A stretch of 64,000 nt of DNA, from contig NC_015663.1 of the NCBI RefSeq assembly GCF_000215745.1, positions 3,968,001 through 4,032,000 on the forward strand, given 5' to 3'. The notes beneath the pieces are model-generated. The model saw nothing but the letters and a program-made list of their open reading frames with translations, ran no database searches and was not told where the DNA came from. The position numbers and the translations under genes are program-made. Below, one piece after another: positions 48,470 to 58,167 of this stretch. This DNA is from Klebsiella aerogenes KCTC 2190 (GTDB taxonomy: Bacteria; Pseudomonadota; Gammaproteobacteria; Enterobacterales; Enterobacteriaceae). Within the stretch, counting starts at the first letter, position 1; the number at the start of each line of letters is the position of its first letter.

Positions 48470-49785
48470 TTAATGGTTAACCATACGGGCAGGAATACGG
48501 AATATCGCCGCAGCGCCGATAAACAGCGTCGCGGATATGATTAAGGTGCCGGTTAGCGTCGAATGGGTCATATCGGTGAGCAGGCCCATAATCCACGGGG
48601 CGACAAAGCCGGCGAGATTGCCAAAGGAGTTGATTACCGCGATACCGACCGCGGCGGAAGCGCCGCCAAGGAAGGCCGTCGGCAGGCTCCAGAAGAGTGG
48701 TAGGGTGCTCAATCCGCCGGCGGCGCCAATTGTTAAACCGATCATCGCAATCACCAGATCGTGGCTGAACAGCGCCGCAATAATCATCCCCAGGCCGCTC
48801 ATGACGGCGATGGCGGCGAGATGCCAGCGACGTTCTCTGCGTTTATCGGCGCTGCGCGAAGCGGCAATCATGGTGACTATCGCTGCGGCATAAGGAATAG
48901 CGGTTAACAATCCGACTTTCAGCACATCGCCTTCACCGGCGTTGTGAATCAGCGTTGGCATCCAGAAACTGACGGTATAGAACCCGGCAATCAGGCAGAA
49001 ATAGATAAAAGTCAGTAACCAGACCTTCGGATTCTTCAGGACGGCCAGCATTGAACCATGCTGCTCGGTTTTATGGCTGCCATCGCTGTGCAGTCGCGCC
49101 TCGAGCAACGCTTTTTCGTCATCTGACAGCCATTTCGCCTGAGAAATGCGGTCGGTAAGCAGAAATATCACCAGCACGCCAATGAGCAGAGATGGCGCGC
49201 CTTCAATAATGTACAACCACTTCCAGCCAGCGAGACCGCCATACTCATGAAAATGGCCCATAATCCAGCCAGAAAGCGGAGCGCCGAGGATCCCCGAAAG
49301 CGGCACGGCGGTAGCAAAGAGGGCAAACATCCGTCCGCGGCGATAGCTGGGGAACCAGAACGAAAGATACAGAATTACGCCGGGATAAAAGCCTGATTCC
49401 GCCACGCCTAAAAAGAAGCGCACGGTATAAAACTCCAGCGGCGTGCGCACGAATGCCGTCAGCGGCGCGATGAGCGCCCAGGAAATAAGTAAACCGCCAA
49501 GTAACCGTCTGGCGCCGAAGCGATGAAGGATCATATTGCTGGGAATTTCAAAAAGAAAAAGCCGATAAAAAATATTCCCGCGCCGATACCGTAAACGGTG
49601 TCGGAAAATGCCAGATCGCTCGACATTTGTAATTTAGCGATACTGACGTTGATCCGGTCAAGATAGGCCAGAATATAGCAAATCATTAATAAGGGCAGCG
49701 TGCGGCGGACGACTTTCTTCCACACTAACTCTTCATTTATGGCAGGCGCAACGCCCTCCAGGCTCAACGCAGAGTGGTTTGACAT
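48470..49785 (-). pseudogene. ACS-family MFS transporter split by a 1-base deletion
   Basis: Two minus-strand frames together encode a complete sugar-acid permease of about 438 residues. The first ends GIFFIGFFFLKFPAI, the second begins MILHRFGARRLLGG; the family expects GFFLFEIPSNMILHRFGAR at the join. One T is missing from a run at 49556-49560, read as AAAAA on the plus strand, six being expected. Adding it restores one frame. ATG 49785 with GGAG upstream is the start. It should import erythronate or a related acid; if the shift is real, the otn/den pathway lacks this importer. Confidence 0.88.
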
Positions 49786-49848
49786 AGTTCTATCTCCGAA
49801 AAATGAGCGCGCACCGGCGCTCACTGAGGCATTGATATTATGTAGGTT

Positions 49849-50628
49849 TTAGTTATTTAACCAGGCTTGCGCCCAATCCAGTCCGGCTTGCGTTCCGGCG
49901 CGAGGACTATATTCCGCGGCGACGTAACCATCATATTTTTCCTGCTCGAGTACGGCGAAAATCCATTGATAATCCACTTCGCCGTCAATCGGCTCCTGGC
50001 GCGCCGGTACCGACGCAATCTGAATATGGCCGATATACTCTTTATAGTTTTTCAATAAATACGTTAGATTGCCATCGACCTGCTGGGCATGGAAAACATC
50101 AAGCTGCAGTCGAATATTGTCGCGGTCCGCCTGGCGAATATATTCCATCGCCTGATATTGGCTGGAAAATAAATAACCCGGACGGGTGGCGGGCGATAAA
50201 CCTTCAAGCAAAATGGTGATGTTATGCGGTTTGGCCAGATCCGCCGCATAGCGTACGTTGTCAATAAACGTGTTCGCACAGTGCTGCCGATCGAACCCTT
50301 CGGTGACGCCCGCCATAACATGTATCGCCGGGCACTGCAGAGCCGCAGCATAGTGAATGGCTAAATCAATGGCTTTGCGGGCTTCCTCTTCACGGCCAGG
50401 TAAAGCCGATAATCCCCATTCGCCGCGTGCGGTATTGCCTGCCGGAGTATTAATGCCGATAAGCTTGAGGTGATGTTTCTCTAATTCGCGGGCGACGGTC
50501 TCTACGGGATATTCGTAAGGGAACCACATCTCAACGGCATTAAAACCGGCTCTGGCCGCCAGGGAGAAGCGCTCCAGAGGCGGATTTTCGCCGAATAACA
50601 TCGATAAATTGGCAGCAAGTTTCAACAT
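49849..50628 (-). CDS. OtnI-like 2-oxo-tetronate isomerase (TIM barrel)
   Basis: The 259-residue protein belongs to the hydroxypyruvate-isomerase branch of the AP-endonuclease-2 TIM barrels (LAANLSMLFGENPPLERFSLA; NITILLEGLSP; LDVFHAQQVDGNL with metal-ligand residues Glu/Asp/His). In this operon type it is OtnI, which interconverts 2-oxo- and 3-oxo-tetronate. It overlaps otnC by one base. Confidence 0.87.
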   Translation of the reverse strand: MLKLAANLSMLFGENPPLERFSLAARAGFNAVEMWFPYEYPVETVARELEKHHLKLIGINTPAGNTARGEWGLSALPGREEEARKAIDLAIHYAAALQCPAIHVMAGVTEGFDRQHCANTFIDNVRYAADLAKPHNITILLEGLSPATRPGYLFSSQYQAMEYIRQADRDNIRLQLDVFHAQQVDGNLTYLLKNYKEYIGHIQIASVPARQEPIDGEVDYQWIFAVLEQEKYDGYVAAEYSPRAGTQAGLDWAQAWLNN

Positions 50629-51263
50629 TATTGCATTCCTCGAAGCACAGTCATTTGTTGATGATCGAGATAGTTCACCGGGCTGTTTTTCAACGTGAAG
50701 AACAGGCGGGCGGACGCTTCCATCTCTTCCAGATTGTCGGCGGCATCGCGTAGCGATTTGCCCACCACCACCGGGCCATGATTAGCCAGCAAAAAAGCCT
50801 TATGCTGCGCGGCGCGTTCGCCGAGCCATTGGCCAATCTGCGGATCGCCAGGGCGGAAATAGGGGACCAGCGGTATTTCGCCGACCCGCATGACCACATA
50901 CGGCGTACAGGCCGGCAGGGTATTAGCCGGGTCCAGGTTCTGCAGGCAGGATAGGGCCGTCAGGTAATGGCAATGCAGATGGACGACGGCGCGACACTGC
51001 GGATTGTTGCGGTACAGTGCGAGATGAAAACTCACCTCTTTTGAGGGTTTTAAACCCGAGAGCAATTCACCGCTCAGAGTCACGTGCGACAATTCTTCGG
51101 CGTTAAGCTCGCCAAGACAGGAGCCTGTCGGGGTGGCCAGAATCGTGCCGTCAGCAAGCTGGACGGAAAGATTGCCAGCCGAACCGGTTGCATAGCCGCG
51201 ATTAAAGAAAGAGCGAGCGATAGAGACCATCTGTTGGCGTAAGGATGACTCGTTCATGCGCAA
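50628..51263 (-). CDS. OtnC-like class II aldolase (3-oxo-tetronate 4-phosphate decarboxylase)
   Basis: The 211-residue class II aldolase has metal-binding histidines in VVHLHCHYLTAL and LLANHGPVVVGK, and N-terminal SAGNLSVQLADG. In acid-sugar operons the enzyme decarboxylates 3-oxo-tetronate 4-phosphate to DHAP. It overlaps otnK by 10 bases, so the kinase and decarboxylase are translationally linked. Confidence 0.87.
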   Translation of the reverse strand: MRMNESSLRQQMVSIARSFFNRGYATGSAGNLSVQLADGTILATPTGSCLGELNAEELSHVTLSGELLSGLKPSKEVSFHLALYRNNPQCRAVVHLHCHYLTALSCLQNLDPANTLPACTPYVVMRVGEIPLVPYFRPGDPQIGQWLGERAAQHKAFLLANHGPVVVGKSLRDAADNLEEMEASARLFFTLKNSPVNYLDHQQMTVLRGMQ

Positions 51264-52522
51264 GCCTCCGCGGTCTGCGCGCGGGCAAAGAAATTGTCAT
51301 CGCCAAAATTACCCGATTTGAGCAGCAGGAAAAGCGGCCGGGAATCTGCCTTGATCCATGGAACGCCGGGTGAGACCGCGGCGCCAATAGTGAAATGGCG
51401 AATATCAAGCGCTTGCGTTACCGCGCCGGAGGTCTCTCCGCCCGCGACGATGAACCGGCTCACGCCTTGCTGCGCAAGTTGTTTTGCTAATTGAGAAAAC
51501 AGCATCTCAACGATCAACCGACTTGGCTCGGCGCCATAGCGTTGTTGGATGTTGTGCAGCTCTGCGACCGAAGTCGTGGCGTAAACCATTGGCGCCGTGG
51601 CCGCGTCGGACTGCTGGTGCAGCCATTCAACGATCTGACCGCAATACTCATCAAGCGTCCAGCGTTTATCAAGCAAACCTGCCACGTCCACGGGCAGCGC
51701 TGGCGCCTGTTGGCGGTATTTTTCCACCTGTACCTGAGTTCTCATAGAGCAGGACCCGGATAATACTACCGTACAGGCCGCTGGCGTGGTGACGCTAAAG
51801 GGAAGGGAAGGCTCCGTGGCGTTGGCCCAGCAACGCGCGAGACCCGCGGCTAAGCCGGAACCACCGGTAACCAGCTTCATATCGTGCAACGCTTGCCCCT
51901 GAATTTGCAGATGTTTCTCGTTTAATGCGTCCAGCGCGATATAGCGATAGCCCGCGGCGGATAGGGTTTGGAGCGCGTCGCGCACGGCCGCCTCGCCGGA
52001 TTCCAGAATCTGCGCATTGATAAGGGCGCATGTGCCGCGTGACTGACGTTCCATTAAACGGCGCAGATCGCTGTCATCCATGGGATTGACCGGATGATTA
52101 CGCATACCGGACTCCTGCAACAGGCGGTCTTCAACGAATAAATGTCCCTGATACACCGTACGACCATTAATGGGCAAGGCCGGAGAGATCACCGTGGTTG
52201 CGACGCCCAGCGCATCCATCAAGGCATCGGTGACCGGACCGATATTCCCCTCGATCGTGCTATCGAAGGTGGAGCAGTACTTAAAATAAAAACGATCGCA
52301 CCCCTGTTGTTGCAACCAGCGCAGCGCATTCAGTGACAGCGTCACAGATTCTTTGGCTGAAACAGAACGTGATTTCAGACTCACGACTAATGCGCGAGCA
52401 TCGCCCTGGTAATCTTCACCGGGGACGCCGCTAAACAGGCTGGTCGCTATTCCGTTATTAGCCAGAAAACTGGCGATATCCGTCGCGCCGGTAAAATCAT
52501 CGGCAATTATGCCTGCTCTCAT
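51254..52522 (-). CDS. OtnK-like 3-oxo-tetronate kinase (DUF1537)
   Basis: The 422-residue kinase has the DUF1537 N-terminal signature IADDFTGATDIASFL and the C-terminal FIVAGGETSGAVTQAL nucleotide region. It phosphorylates 3-oxo-tetronate at O4. ATG 52522 gives the family N-terminus; the frame's ATG five codons earlier is unlikely. It is first in the operon, divergent from a DeoR regulator. It is only distantly similar to the DUF1537 kinase at 36206-37441. Confidence 0.88.
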   Translation of the reverse strand: MRAGIIADDFTGATDIASFLANNGIATSLFSGVPGEDYQGDARALVVSLKSRSVSAKESVTLSLNALRWLQQQGCDRFYFKYCSTFDSTIEGNIGPVTDALMDALGVATTVISPALPINGRTVYQGHLFVEDRLLQESGMRNHPVNPMDDSDLRRLMERQSRGTCALINAQILESGEAAVRDALQTLSAAGYRYIALDALNEKHLQIQGQALHDMKLVTGGSGLAAGLARCWANATEPSLPFSVTTPAACTVVLSGSCSMRTQVQVEKYRQQAPALPVDVAGLLDKRWTLDEYCGQIVEWLHQQSDAATAPMVYATTSVAELHNIQQRYGAEPSRLIVEMLFSQLAKQLAQQGVSRFIVAGGETSGAVTQALDIRHFTIGAAVSPGVPWIKADSRPLFLLLKSGNFGDDNFFARAQTAEACA

Positions 52523-52644
52523 ATCCTGTCCCCTCATACAGCGAGTGTTAATTTACGGTATTATCTGTTGTTAAATGTTAATATCAATGATTGAGGTGAT
52601 GAATACAGCGACGACGATCACAATAAATAACATTTATTATCTAT

Positions 52645-52709
52645 TTTTCACATTAACTGGCACTGTTAATCCGGTGTACAGCCCTGGATGATGTGATAAA
52701 ATGTGAAAA
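52645..52709. promoter_or_regulatory. Inverted repeat between otnK and its DeoR regulator
   Basis: TTTTCACATT (52645-52654) and AATGTGAAAA (52700-52709) are exact reverse complements, and TGTGATAAAATGTGA extends the second. They lie in the divergent region and could be paired DeoR-family half sites. Confidence 0.55.
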
Positions 52710-52742
52710 TATGAGATAGCGAGACACCATCAGGAGAAATCG

Positions 52743-53516
52743 ATGCTGCCATTGGAGAGACAAGAGAAGATATTGGAAATCATTAAAGACAAAGGGGTGG
52801 TCAGCGTCGTCGAACTGGTCGAGGCGCTGGGCGTGTCGCATATGACAATCCGGCGCGATATTCAGCGCCTGGAGCAGCTTAACGTGCTGGCCAGCGTATC
52901 GGGGGGGGTGGCACTTCCGCAACGAACCCGCCTGCTGAATGAACCTTCGCATCGCGATAAAACGCTTATGTTTCCCCAGGAAAAGGAGGCTATTGGTCTG
53001 GCGGCGCTTAAGCATATTCCCGCGAACAGCACCGTCTATCTGGATGCCGGGACCACGACGCTCGCGCTGGCCGAAAACCTGGTTGAGCGTCAGGACTTGC
53101 TGATCATCACCAATGATTTCGCCATTGCCAATTTGATGATTGAACGCGGGCAATGTGAATTGATCCATACCGGCGGACGCTTATGCCGTGAGAATCAGTC
53201 GACCGTTGGCCACCTGACGGCAAAAATGCTGGAGAACCTGTTTATCGATGTCGCGTTTATTTCGGCGTCATCATGGAATTTGCGCGGACTGTCGACGCCC
53301 AACGAAAATAAAGCCATCGTGAAACAGACCGTGGCGAAGGTAAGTGAAAAATGTATCCTGCTAAGCGACTCATCAAAATATGGAAAAATGGCGAATTACC
53401 TGATCCTGCCGCTGAGCGAGCTTGATGTCATCATCAGCGATGACCGGCTGAGCGGCAGTGTAGTAAATCAGCTGAATGCGCTTAACGTTGATGTCGAACT
53501 GGCGACTACGCGTTAA
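52743..53516 (+). CDS. DeoR-family regulator of the otn/den operon
   Basis: The 257-residue DeoR protein has the helix-turn-helix [20 protein letters not shown] with following SGGVALP wing, and the sensor domain ([30 protein letters not shown]). It is divergent from otnK, the usual arrangement for oxo-tetronate operons. CAGGAG precedes the ATG. It converges on tam with an 11-base overlap. Confidence 0.9.
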   Translation: MLPLERQEKILEIIKDKGVVSVVELVEALGVSHMTIRRDIQRLEQLNVLASVSGGVALPQRTRLLNEPSHRDKTLMFPQEKEAIGLAALKHIPANSTVYLDAGTTTLALAENLVERQDLLIITNDFAIANLMIERGQCELIHTGGRLCRENQSTVGHLTAKMLENLFIDVAFISASSWNLRGLSTPNENKAIVKQTVAKVSEKCILLSDSSKYGKMANYLILPLSELDVIISDDRLSGSVVNQLNALNVDVELATTR

Positions 53517-54270
53517 CCAGGAGTCGGGCCACAATAAACAGCCGCGGGAACAATAACAGCACTTTCCCGTTACACTGTAACGGATAATGTTGTTGTAACA
53601 GCGTCAGATAACGCTCTAAAAACACGTTCTTTTCTGCTTCATCAAGATTCTGCAGATACGGGCGCAGACCGGTTGCCTGCAGCCAGTCAACGATCGCCTG
53701 GTGCGATTCCAGAGGGTGATAATAGGTGGTGCGCCAGATGTCCACCTCGCAACCGCTGTTGCTCAGCATGTCGTAATACAGCTGGACGCTGGGGAGCGGC
53801 TGTCGGCCACTTTCCGGAAATCCCAGCTCTTCAGCGACCTGACGCATCAGGGTATGAGAGGGCTCTTGCCAGTTATCCGGCATCTGAACCGCCAGAACGC
53901 CGCCATCGCTTAACTGGCCGGCCAGTCGCGGGAACAGCGTTTGATGGTCTGTGAGCCATTGTAAAGAGGCATTCGCATAGATCACGTCTGCGGGCTCAGA
54001 TGGCTGCCAGTCTTCTATATTTGCGGTGATAAACTCACAATCGGGAAGCGCTTGCGCCGCCTGTGCCAGCATGGCGGCGGAATTATCAACGCCAATAATT
54101 CGCGCTTCAGGCCACGCTGCACGCAGTAAGGCCGTGCTGTTGCCTGGACCGCAGCCCAGATCCACAGCCAGCTTGACCGGCTGTTGCGCAATACGCGCCG
54201 TTAACTCAGCCGCCGGTCGGGTGCGCTCATCAGCAAATTTCAGATACAGCGAGGGATTCCAGTCTGCCAT
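53506..54270 (-). CDS. tam: Tam, trans-aconitate 2-methyltransferase
   Basis: The 254-residue SAM-dependent methyltransferase follows E. coli Tam ([37 protein letters not shown] motif; [29 protein letters not shown]). It methylates trans-aconitate, a by-product that inhibits aconitase. The frame begins four codons upstream but the family start is ATG 54270. Confidence 0.92.
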   Translation of the reverse strand: MADWNPSLYLKFADERTRPAAELTARIAQQPVKLAVDLGCGPGNSTALLRAAWPEARIIGVDNSAAMLAQAAQALPDCEFITANIEDWQPSEPADVIYANASLQWLTDHQTLFPRLAGQLSDGGVLAVQMPDNWQEPSHTLMRQVAEELGFPESGRQPLPSVQLYYDMLSNSGCEVDIWRTTYYHPLESHQAIVDWLQATGLRPYLQNLDEAEKNVFLERYLTLLQQHYPLQCNGKVLLLFPRLFIVARLLVNA

Positions 54271-54448
54271 AGATAACCTCAAGTTAACGATCCGCGTCTA
54301 TCAGCATAGAGGACGTAGCGCGGTTGTGAAGCTGTTTTTTAGTGACAGTGTCACTTTATTCGGAGTGAAGGGTGCGGCGCTCATCACACAGATTGCAGGG
54401 TTTCTTCGTTACACTGGTCGTGCATATATAACAGGGATGAATGAAATA

Positions 54449-55249
54449 ATGGCCTTAACCATCAGGGTATTACTGGAAAATCGCCTTGCGGCGCACGCCG
54501 ATCCGGCGTTGACAGCCAAAGCAGGACTTAGCCTGCTCCTTGAGGATGAAACCAGCAAAGTGCTGTTTGATACCGGCCCTGACGGCAGTTTTCTTAAGAA
54601 TGCGCAGCGGATGGGGATTAAACTGGATAACTTGACCGCGACGGTATTATCACACGGCCATTACGATCACTGCGGTGGCGTCCCCTGGCTGCCGGAGGGG
54701 AGCCGAATTATTTGTCATCCACAGCTTACCCAACCGCGCTATGCCGCTATCAGCCTTGGCCGGCACGTACGCAAAATCAAAAAACTCTCGCTTGAGCTCG
54801 ACTATTCCCGCTTTCGCATGGAATGCTACCGGCAGCCGTTTGCCATCAGCGAACGTCTGTTGTGGTCCGGCGAGATTGTGGTAAACCGTCCGCAATCCTT
54901 TGGCGTTTTAGCCAGCTCGCCGTTGACGCCTGATTATATCGTCGATGAAGGCGTCCTTATCTATCTTTCTGACCACGGTCTGGTCATCATCTGCGGCTGC
55001 GGACATCGTGGCGTAGAGAACATTGTGCGGCATTGTCAGAATATCACCGGTATCGAGCGGGTCCACGCATTGATCGGTGGGCTACACCTGCGCGCCGCAT
55101 CCGTCGCCAGGGTCTGGCAGGTCCGAAGTTATTTACAACAGCTGCAGGTGGAGAAAATTTTGGCCTGCCACTGTACCGGCGCCTGGGGAAAACTGTGGCT
55201 CGCCGGCGCACAGGCGCCGGCTACAGGGGATATTTTGCAGCTAGCTTAA
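54449..55249 (+). CDS. Metallo-beta-lactamase-fold hydrolase
   Basis: The 266-residue protein has the binuclear motif SHGHYDHCGG (HxHxDH) near residue 70, further ligands in CGCGHRGVENI and LACHCTGAWG, and the subdomain typical of 7,8-dihydropterin-6-methyl-4-(ribofuranosyl)-aminobenzene 5'-phosphate synthase-like proteins. The frame is open far upstream across tam, but that part is antisense. ATG 54449 is chosen; ATG 54437 is possible. Confidence 0.85.
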   Translation: MALTIRVLLENRLAAHADPALTAKAGLSLLLEDETSKVLFDTGPDGSFLKNAQRMGIKLDNLTATVLSHGHYDHCGGVPWLPEGSRIICHPQLTQPRYAAISLGRHVRKIKKLSLELDYSRFRMECYRQPFAISERLLWSGEIVVNRPQSFGVLASSPLTPDYIVDEGVLIYLSDHGLVIICGCGHRGVENIVRHCQNITGIERVHALIGGLHLRAASVARVWQVRSYLQQLQVEKILACHCTGAWGKLWLAGAQAPATGDILQLA

Positions 55250-55255
55250 TAAGGA

Positions 55256-55546
55256 TCAGTCGGCATCTTTGAGCATTTCGGCGCGCCGGGCGGTGGCATA
55301 GACGAATTCCAGCATCGGCTCAAGGTCAGTATCGTGTCCCGCCTGGATGATTTTGCCACGCAGCCATTCGATTTCGCTGGTGATATCCGGATGAAAAATG
55401 TTGTTGTCCTGCGCCTTGCGTAACCATTTGAGAAGAAAATTATTTTTTCCTCTCGCTCCGCCCGATTTCTTCGTTTTTACGTGGATTTTCAGCGCGACCA
55501 GAATGCAGTAGTAAAAATGGACGCGCTGGTTGAAACTTTGATGCAT
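55256..55546 (-). CDS. Hypothetical protein, up to 96 residues
   Basis: I do not recognise it. The C-terminal two thirds are helical and polar (NNFLLKWLRKAQDNNIFHPD; EIEWLRGKIIQAGHD; ATARRAEMLKDAD); the N-terminal part is basic and less convincing, and only a weak ribosome site precedes ATG 55546, so the true start may lie inside. It ends six bases from the convergent hydrolase gene. Confidence 0.5.
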   Translation of the reverse strand: MHQSFNQRVHFYYCILVALKIHVKTKKSGGARGKNNFLLKWLRKAQDNNIFHPDITSEIEWLRGKIIQAGHDTDLEPMLEFVYATARRAEMLKDAD

Positions 55547-55823
55547 GTCGGTATTTCCCGCCAGGGTAAGCCGCTCGCCGCGGCAGGCGACGAGTCGAAT
55601 GGAGCCAGGTCACGGGGGGATCGTTTTGTTGACGACCTCTATCACTGCACCCGTACCGCCCGGCATCCAGGACTGGATGCTCGCGGAATGGTGGCACGGA
55701 TATTAAAGCGTCGTCAATTATTGATTAAATTGTTACCAGTATCATGATTAATCGGCATACATCATACGTTCGTCCTGGTCTGCTGTATTTTGATTAATGG
55801 TGGGTACCAGACCGGCGCAGTAT

Positions 55824-56396
55824 TCACTTCGGACATACGGCAGGCTCCTTCATCTGAATGGGGTCTTTAACCGGATAAGCCGGACTGCCATAATCGGCGC
55901 AGCTTGTTGTGACTTTTACCTGGTCACAGGGCTGGAAATGCACGGTGATGCCGCAGGTTTTGTCTGTGGAGGCATAGGGCGGGAGTGGCACGATGCGTGA
56001 ATGCTGTTTTTTCATCCGCCTGACTTTTGCAAACCATTCGCTGGTTTTATCACCGTACTCATCCCAGGCACGATTTCTGTCTTTTTGAGACATCCCTGTG
56101 GTATCGGGAGGGATGGGTTTGGGTTCTGTCATATCAAGAGTGCTACCCAGACCTGTTTCCCAGTCTATCCTGACGGTCATGCCGGGTTTCCAGGACGGCG
56201 GTGCGCGGTAACAGCATCCGCCGCCTCCCCCCTGAAAGGGGCCTATGGCATCAAGACCGGACTGTCCGTTAACGCTGAAATGATTAATTGCCCATTTGGT
56301 ATGGTTGATGGCTTCGATAGTGCCTGCAAATGCGATGGGAGAGCCGGTAAGTAGCAGAACGACACCGGTCAGCAAAGTCCTGTAACAGGGATTCAT
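55824..56396 (-). CDS. DUF3304 exported protein
   Basis: The 190-residue protein has a signal peptide (residues 1-24, cleavage near AFA-GTI) and the DUF3304 features NHTKWAINHFSVNGQSGLDA, GGGGGCCYRAPPSW and VHFQPCDQVKVTTSC with paired cysteines. Such proteins often sit next to type VI secretion or Rhs genes, but none is visible here, so this copy looks like an orphan. No function is established. Confidence 0.8.
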   Translation of the reverse strand: MNPCYRTLLTGVVLLLTGSPIAFAGTIEAINHTKWAINHFSVNGQSGLDAIGPFQGGGGGCCYRAPPSWKPGMTVRIDWETGLGSTLDMTEPKPIPPDTTGMSQKDRNRAWDEYGDKTSEWFAKVRRMKKQHSRIVPLPPYASTDKTCGITVHFQPCDQVKVTTSCADYGSPAYPVKDPIQMKEPAVCPK

Positions 56397-56520
56397 CCAT
56401 AATTCCTTTTATTCAGGGATGGGGCATGATCTTAATGCCTACTATTTGTAAGGATTCTCCTCTGTTTTTTTCTGAAAATCAAAAAAACAGGCTTAATGCG
56501 AGTTTTAGTTACACTGAACT

Positions 56521-57690
56521 TCAGATTCCTCGACGAACCCGAAGCAGCAGGATAAACGCCATGGCGACGACCACCGCAGCCAGCAGATACAGCGTATCAA
56601 GCGCATAATAACCCGCCACCCAACCGGCAACCGGGCCGGTCAAACCCAGCGCCAAATCGAGAAAGGCTGAATAGGTACCCAGCGCCGTGCCCTGGTTTTG
56701 TTCTTCTACCTGTTTCACCGCCTCGACGCCCAGCGCCGGGAAGACCAGCGAGAAACCAGAACCGGTGAGGAATGCGCCAATACCGGCGACCCACGCCGAC
56801 GGCGCCTGCCAGATAATCAATAATCCAAGACACTCCACTACGAAGCAGACAAGCGACACCGGCACGCCGCCGTAGCGGGTGATGGTGTTGCCAAGGATCA
56901 GGCGTATACAAATAAAACCGATGCTGAAGAGAGAGAGGGTGAAGGCCGCGCCTTGCCAGTGGTGAGCCGAAAAATAGAGGGTGATAAAGGTGGCGATAAC
57001 GCCAAAACCGACGGTACCCAGCGCCAGTCCCAGCCCGTAGGGCCAGATCCTGCGCACTACCACATGAAACGGCGCTCTCACTCCGGCGGTTACGCTGACA
57101 TCCTGGCGGGTGCGGGCAAAGAGCAGGCCAATTAGCGCAACCAGCACTACCACTACGGCAAAACCGCTGATGCCAAAATAACTATTGAGCATCACCCCCA
57201 GCGGCGCGCCGACGGCCATTGCCACGTAGGTCGCGACGCCATTCCATGAAATCACCCGCGAGGTGTGAATCGCGCCAACGGTTTTAATGCCCCATAACGT
57301 TGCCCCGGTGGCGGTAAAGCTTTCTCCCACGCCGAGGAAAACCCGGCCAATCAACAGGGCACTGACGGCGAGAAGTGGTATAGCTTGCAACATCACCGCC
57401 GCGAGGGTGAAGAGTCCGCTTAACATGCAGCAGATGATGCCGAGGCTAACGACCTTTTTTGGCCCCCAGATATCGGTATAGCGGCCAGCATGCGGGCGGC
57501 TTACTAGCGTTGAAATGTACTGCAGGCTGATAACGACTCCGGCGATTAGCGTACTGTACCCGAGCTGGTAGTGGATGTAGCCGGGAAGCACCGCCAGCGG
57601 CAGGCCGATGGAGAGATAGCAGATACAGGTGAAGACAACGATGGAAATAATTCGCAGGTTAAGCTGAGTGGTGCTGACAGAAGTAGTCAT
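56521..57690 (-). CDS. YfcJ/YhhS-family MFS transporter
   Basis: A twelve-helix, 389-residue transporter of the UPF0226 group (ISIVVFTCICYLSIGLPLAV; SRPHAGRYTDIWGPKKVV in loop 2-3). Relatives are linked to arabinose/sugar or drug export. It stands alone, between DUF3304 and the lipoprotein gene. Confidence 0.87.
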   Translation of the reverse strand: MTTSVSTTQLNLRIISIVVFTCICYLSIGLPLAVLPGYIHYQLGYSTLIAGVVISLQYISTLVSRPHAGRYTDIWGPKKVVSLGIICCMLSGLFTLAAVMLQAIPLLAVSALLIGRVFLGVGESFTATGATLWGIKTVGAIHTSRVISWNGVATYVAMAVGAPLGVMLNSYFGISGFAVVVVLVALIGLLFARTRQDVSVTAGVRAPFHVVVRRIWPYGLGLALGTVGFGVIATFITLYFSAHHWQGAAFTLSLFSIGFICIRLILGNTITRYGGVPVSLVCFVVECLGLLIIWQAPSAWVAGIGAFLTGSGFSLVFPALGVEAVKQVEEQNQGTALGTYSAFLDLALGLTGPVAGWVAGYYALDTLYLLAAVVVAMAFILLLRVRRGI

Positions 57691-57940
57691 AACGCTAAGT
57701 GTTTAAAACGAAAGGGAGGTTAAGCATAGCGCAAGCGCGGCGGCTCCGGCGAGCGGGCGAGCATTTTATGCCAACGCTCGGTTCATTTATTGGCAAAATG
57801 ACCGATAATATAGCTATACAGATGATAAATAACGCCCATATTATTTCTTAGAGTGATACCTGAGTTTGAAAGGGAAATGGATGAGTGGCCAGTCTTAGGA
57901 TGGAGCACGGCAACCTATTTGCTTCCCGGAGGTCATCGCG

Positions 57941-58114
57941 ATGAAAAAATTACTTATATTGCTCATTGTTTTTGCTGTATCCGCCTGTTCAGGAGGTTCC
58001 TCATCATCCTCGGGGATGGCGCCGGGTCAGGGCCTTGATTCGCAGACCTGCATGAACGACACCATTGACGCTAACAGCGCCTGCGGCCATTCGGTCGCGC
58101 CACAGTTTAATTGA
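57941..58114 (+). CDS. Small lipoprotein, 57 residues
   Basis: The frame starts MKKLLILLIVFAVSAC: a short lipoprotein signal with lipobox VSAC, acylated Cys at residue 16, followed by a Ser/Gly-rich linker (GGSSSSSG) and two further cysteines (TCMND, SACGHS) that could form a disulfide. GGAGGT stands seven bases before the ATG. Residue 17 is Ser, predicting outer-membrane sorting. Function unknown. Confidence 0.78.
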   Translation: MKKLLILLIVFAVSACSGGSSSSSGMAPGQGLDSQTCMNDTIDANSACGHSVAPQFN

Positions 58115-58167
58115 TGATAAAGACAGCCTGAGAGAGGAACTCGCCTCAAATCAGGCTGCCGACTATT

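Noticed and set aside
54026..54448. Upstream extension of the metallo-beta-lactamase-fold gene
   Set aside because: Antisense to tam and without family similarity; the conserved domain begins at about 54449.
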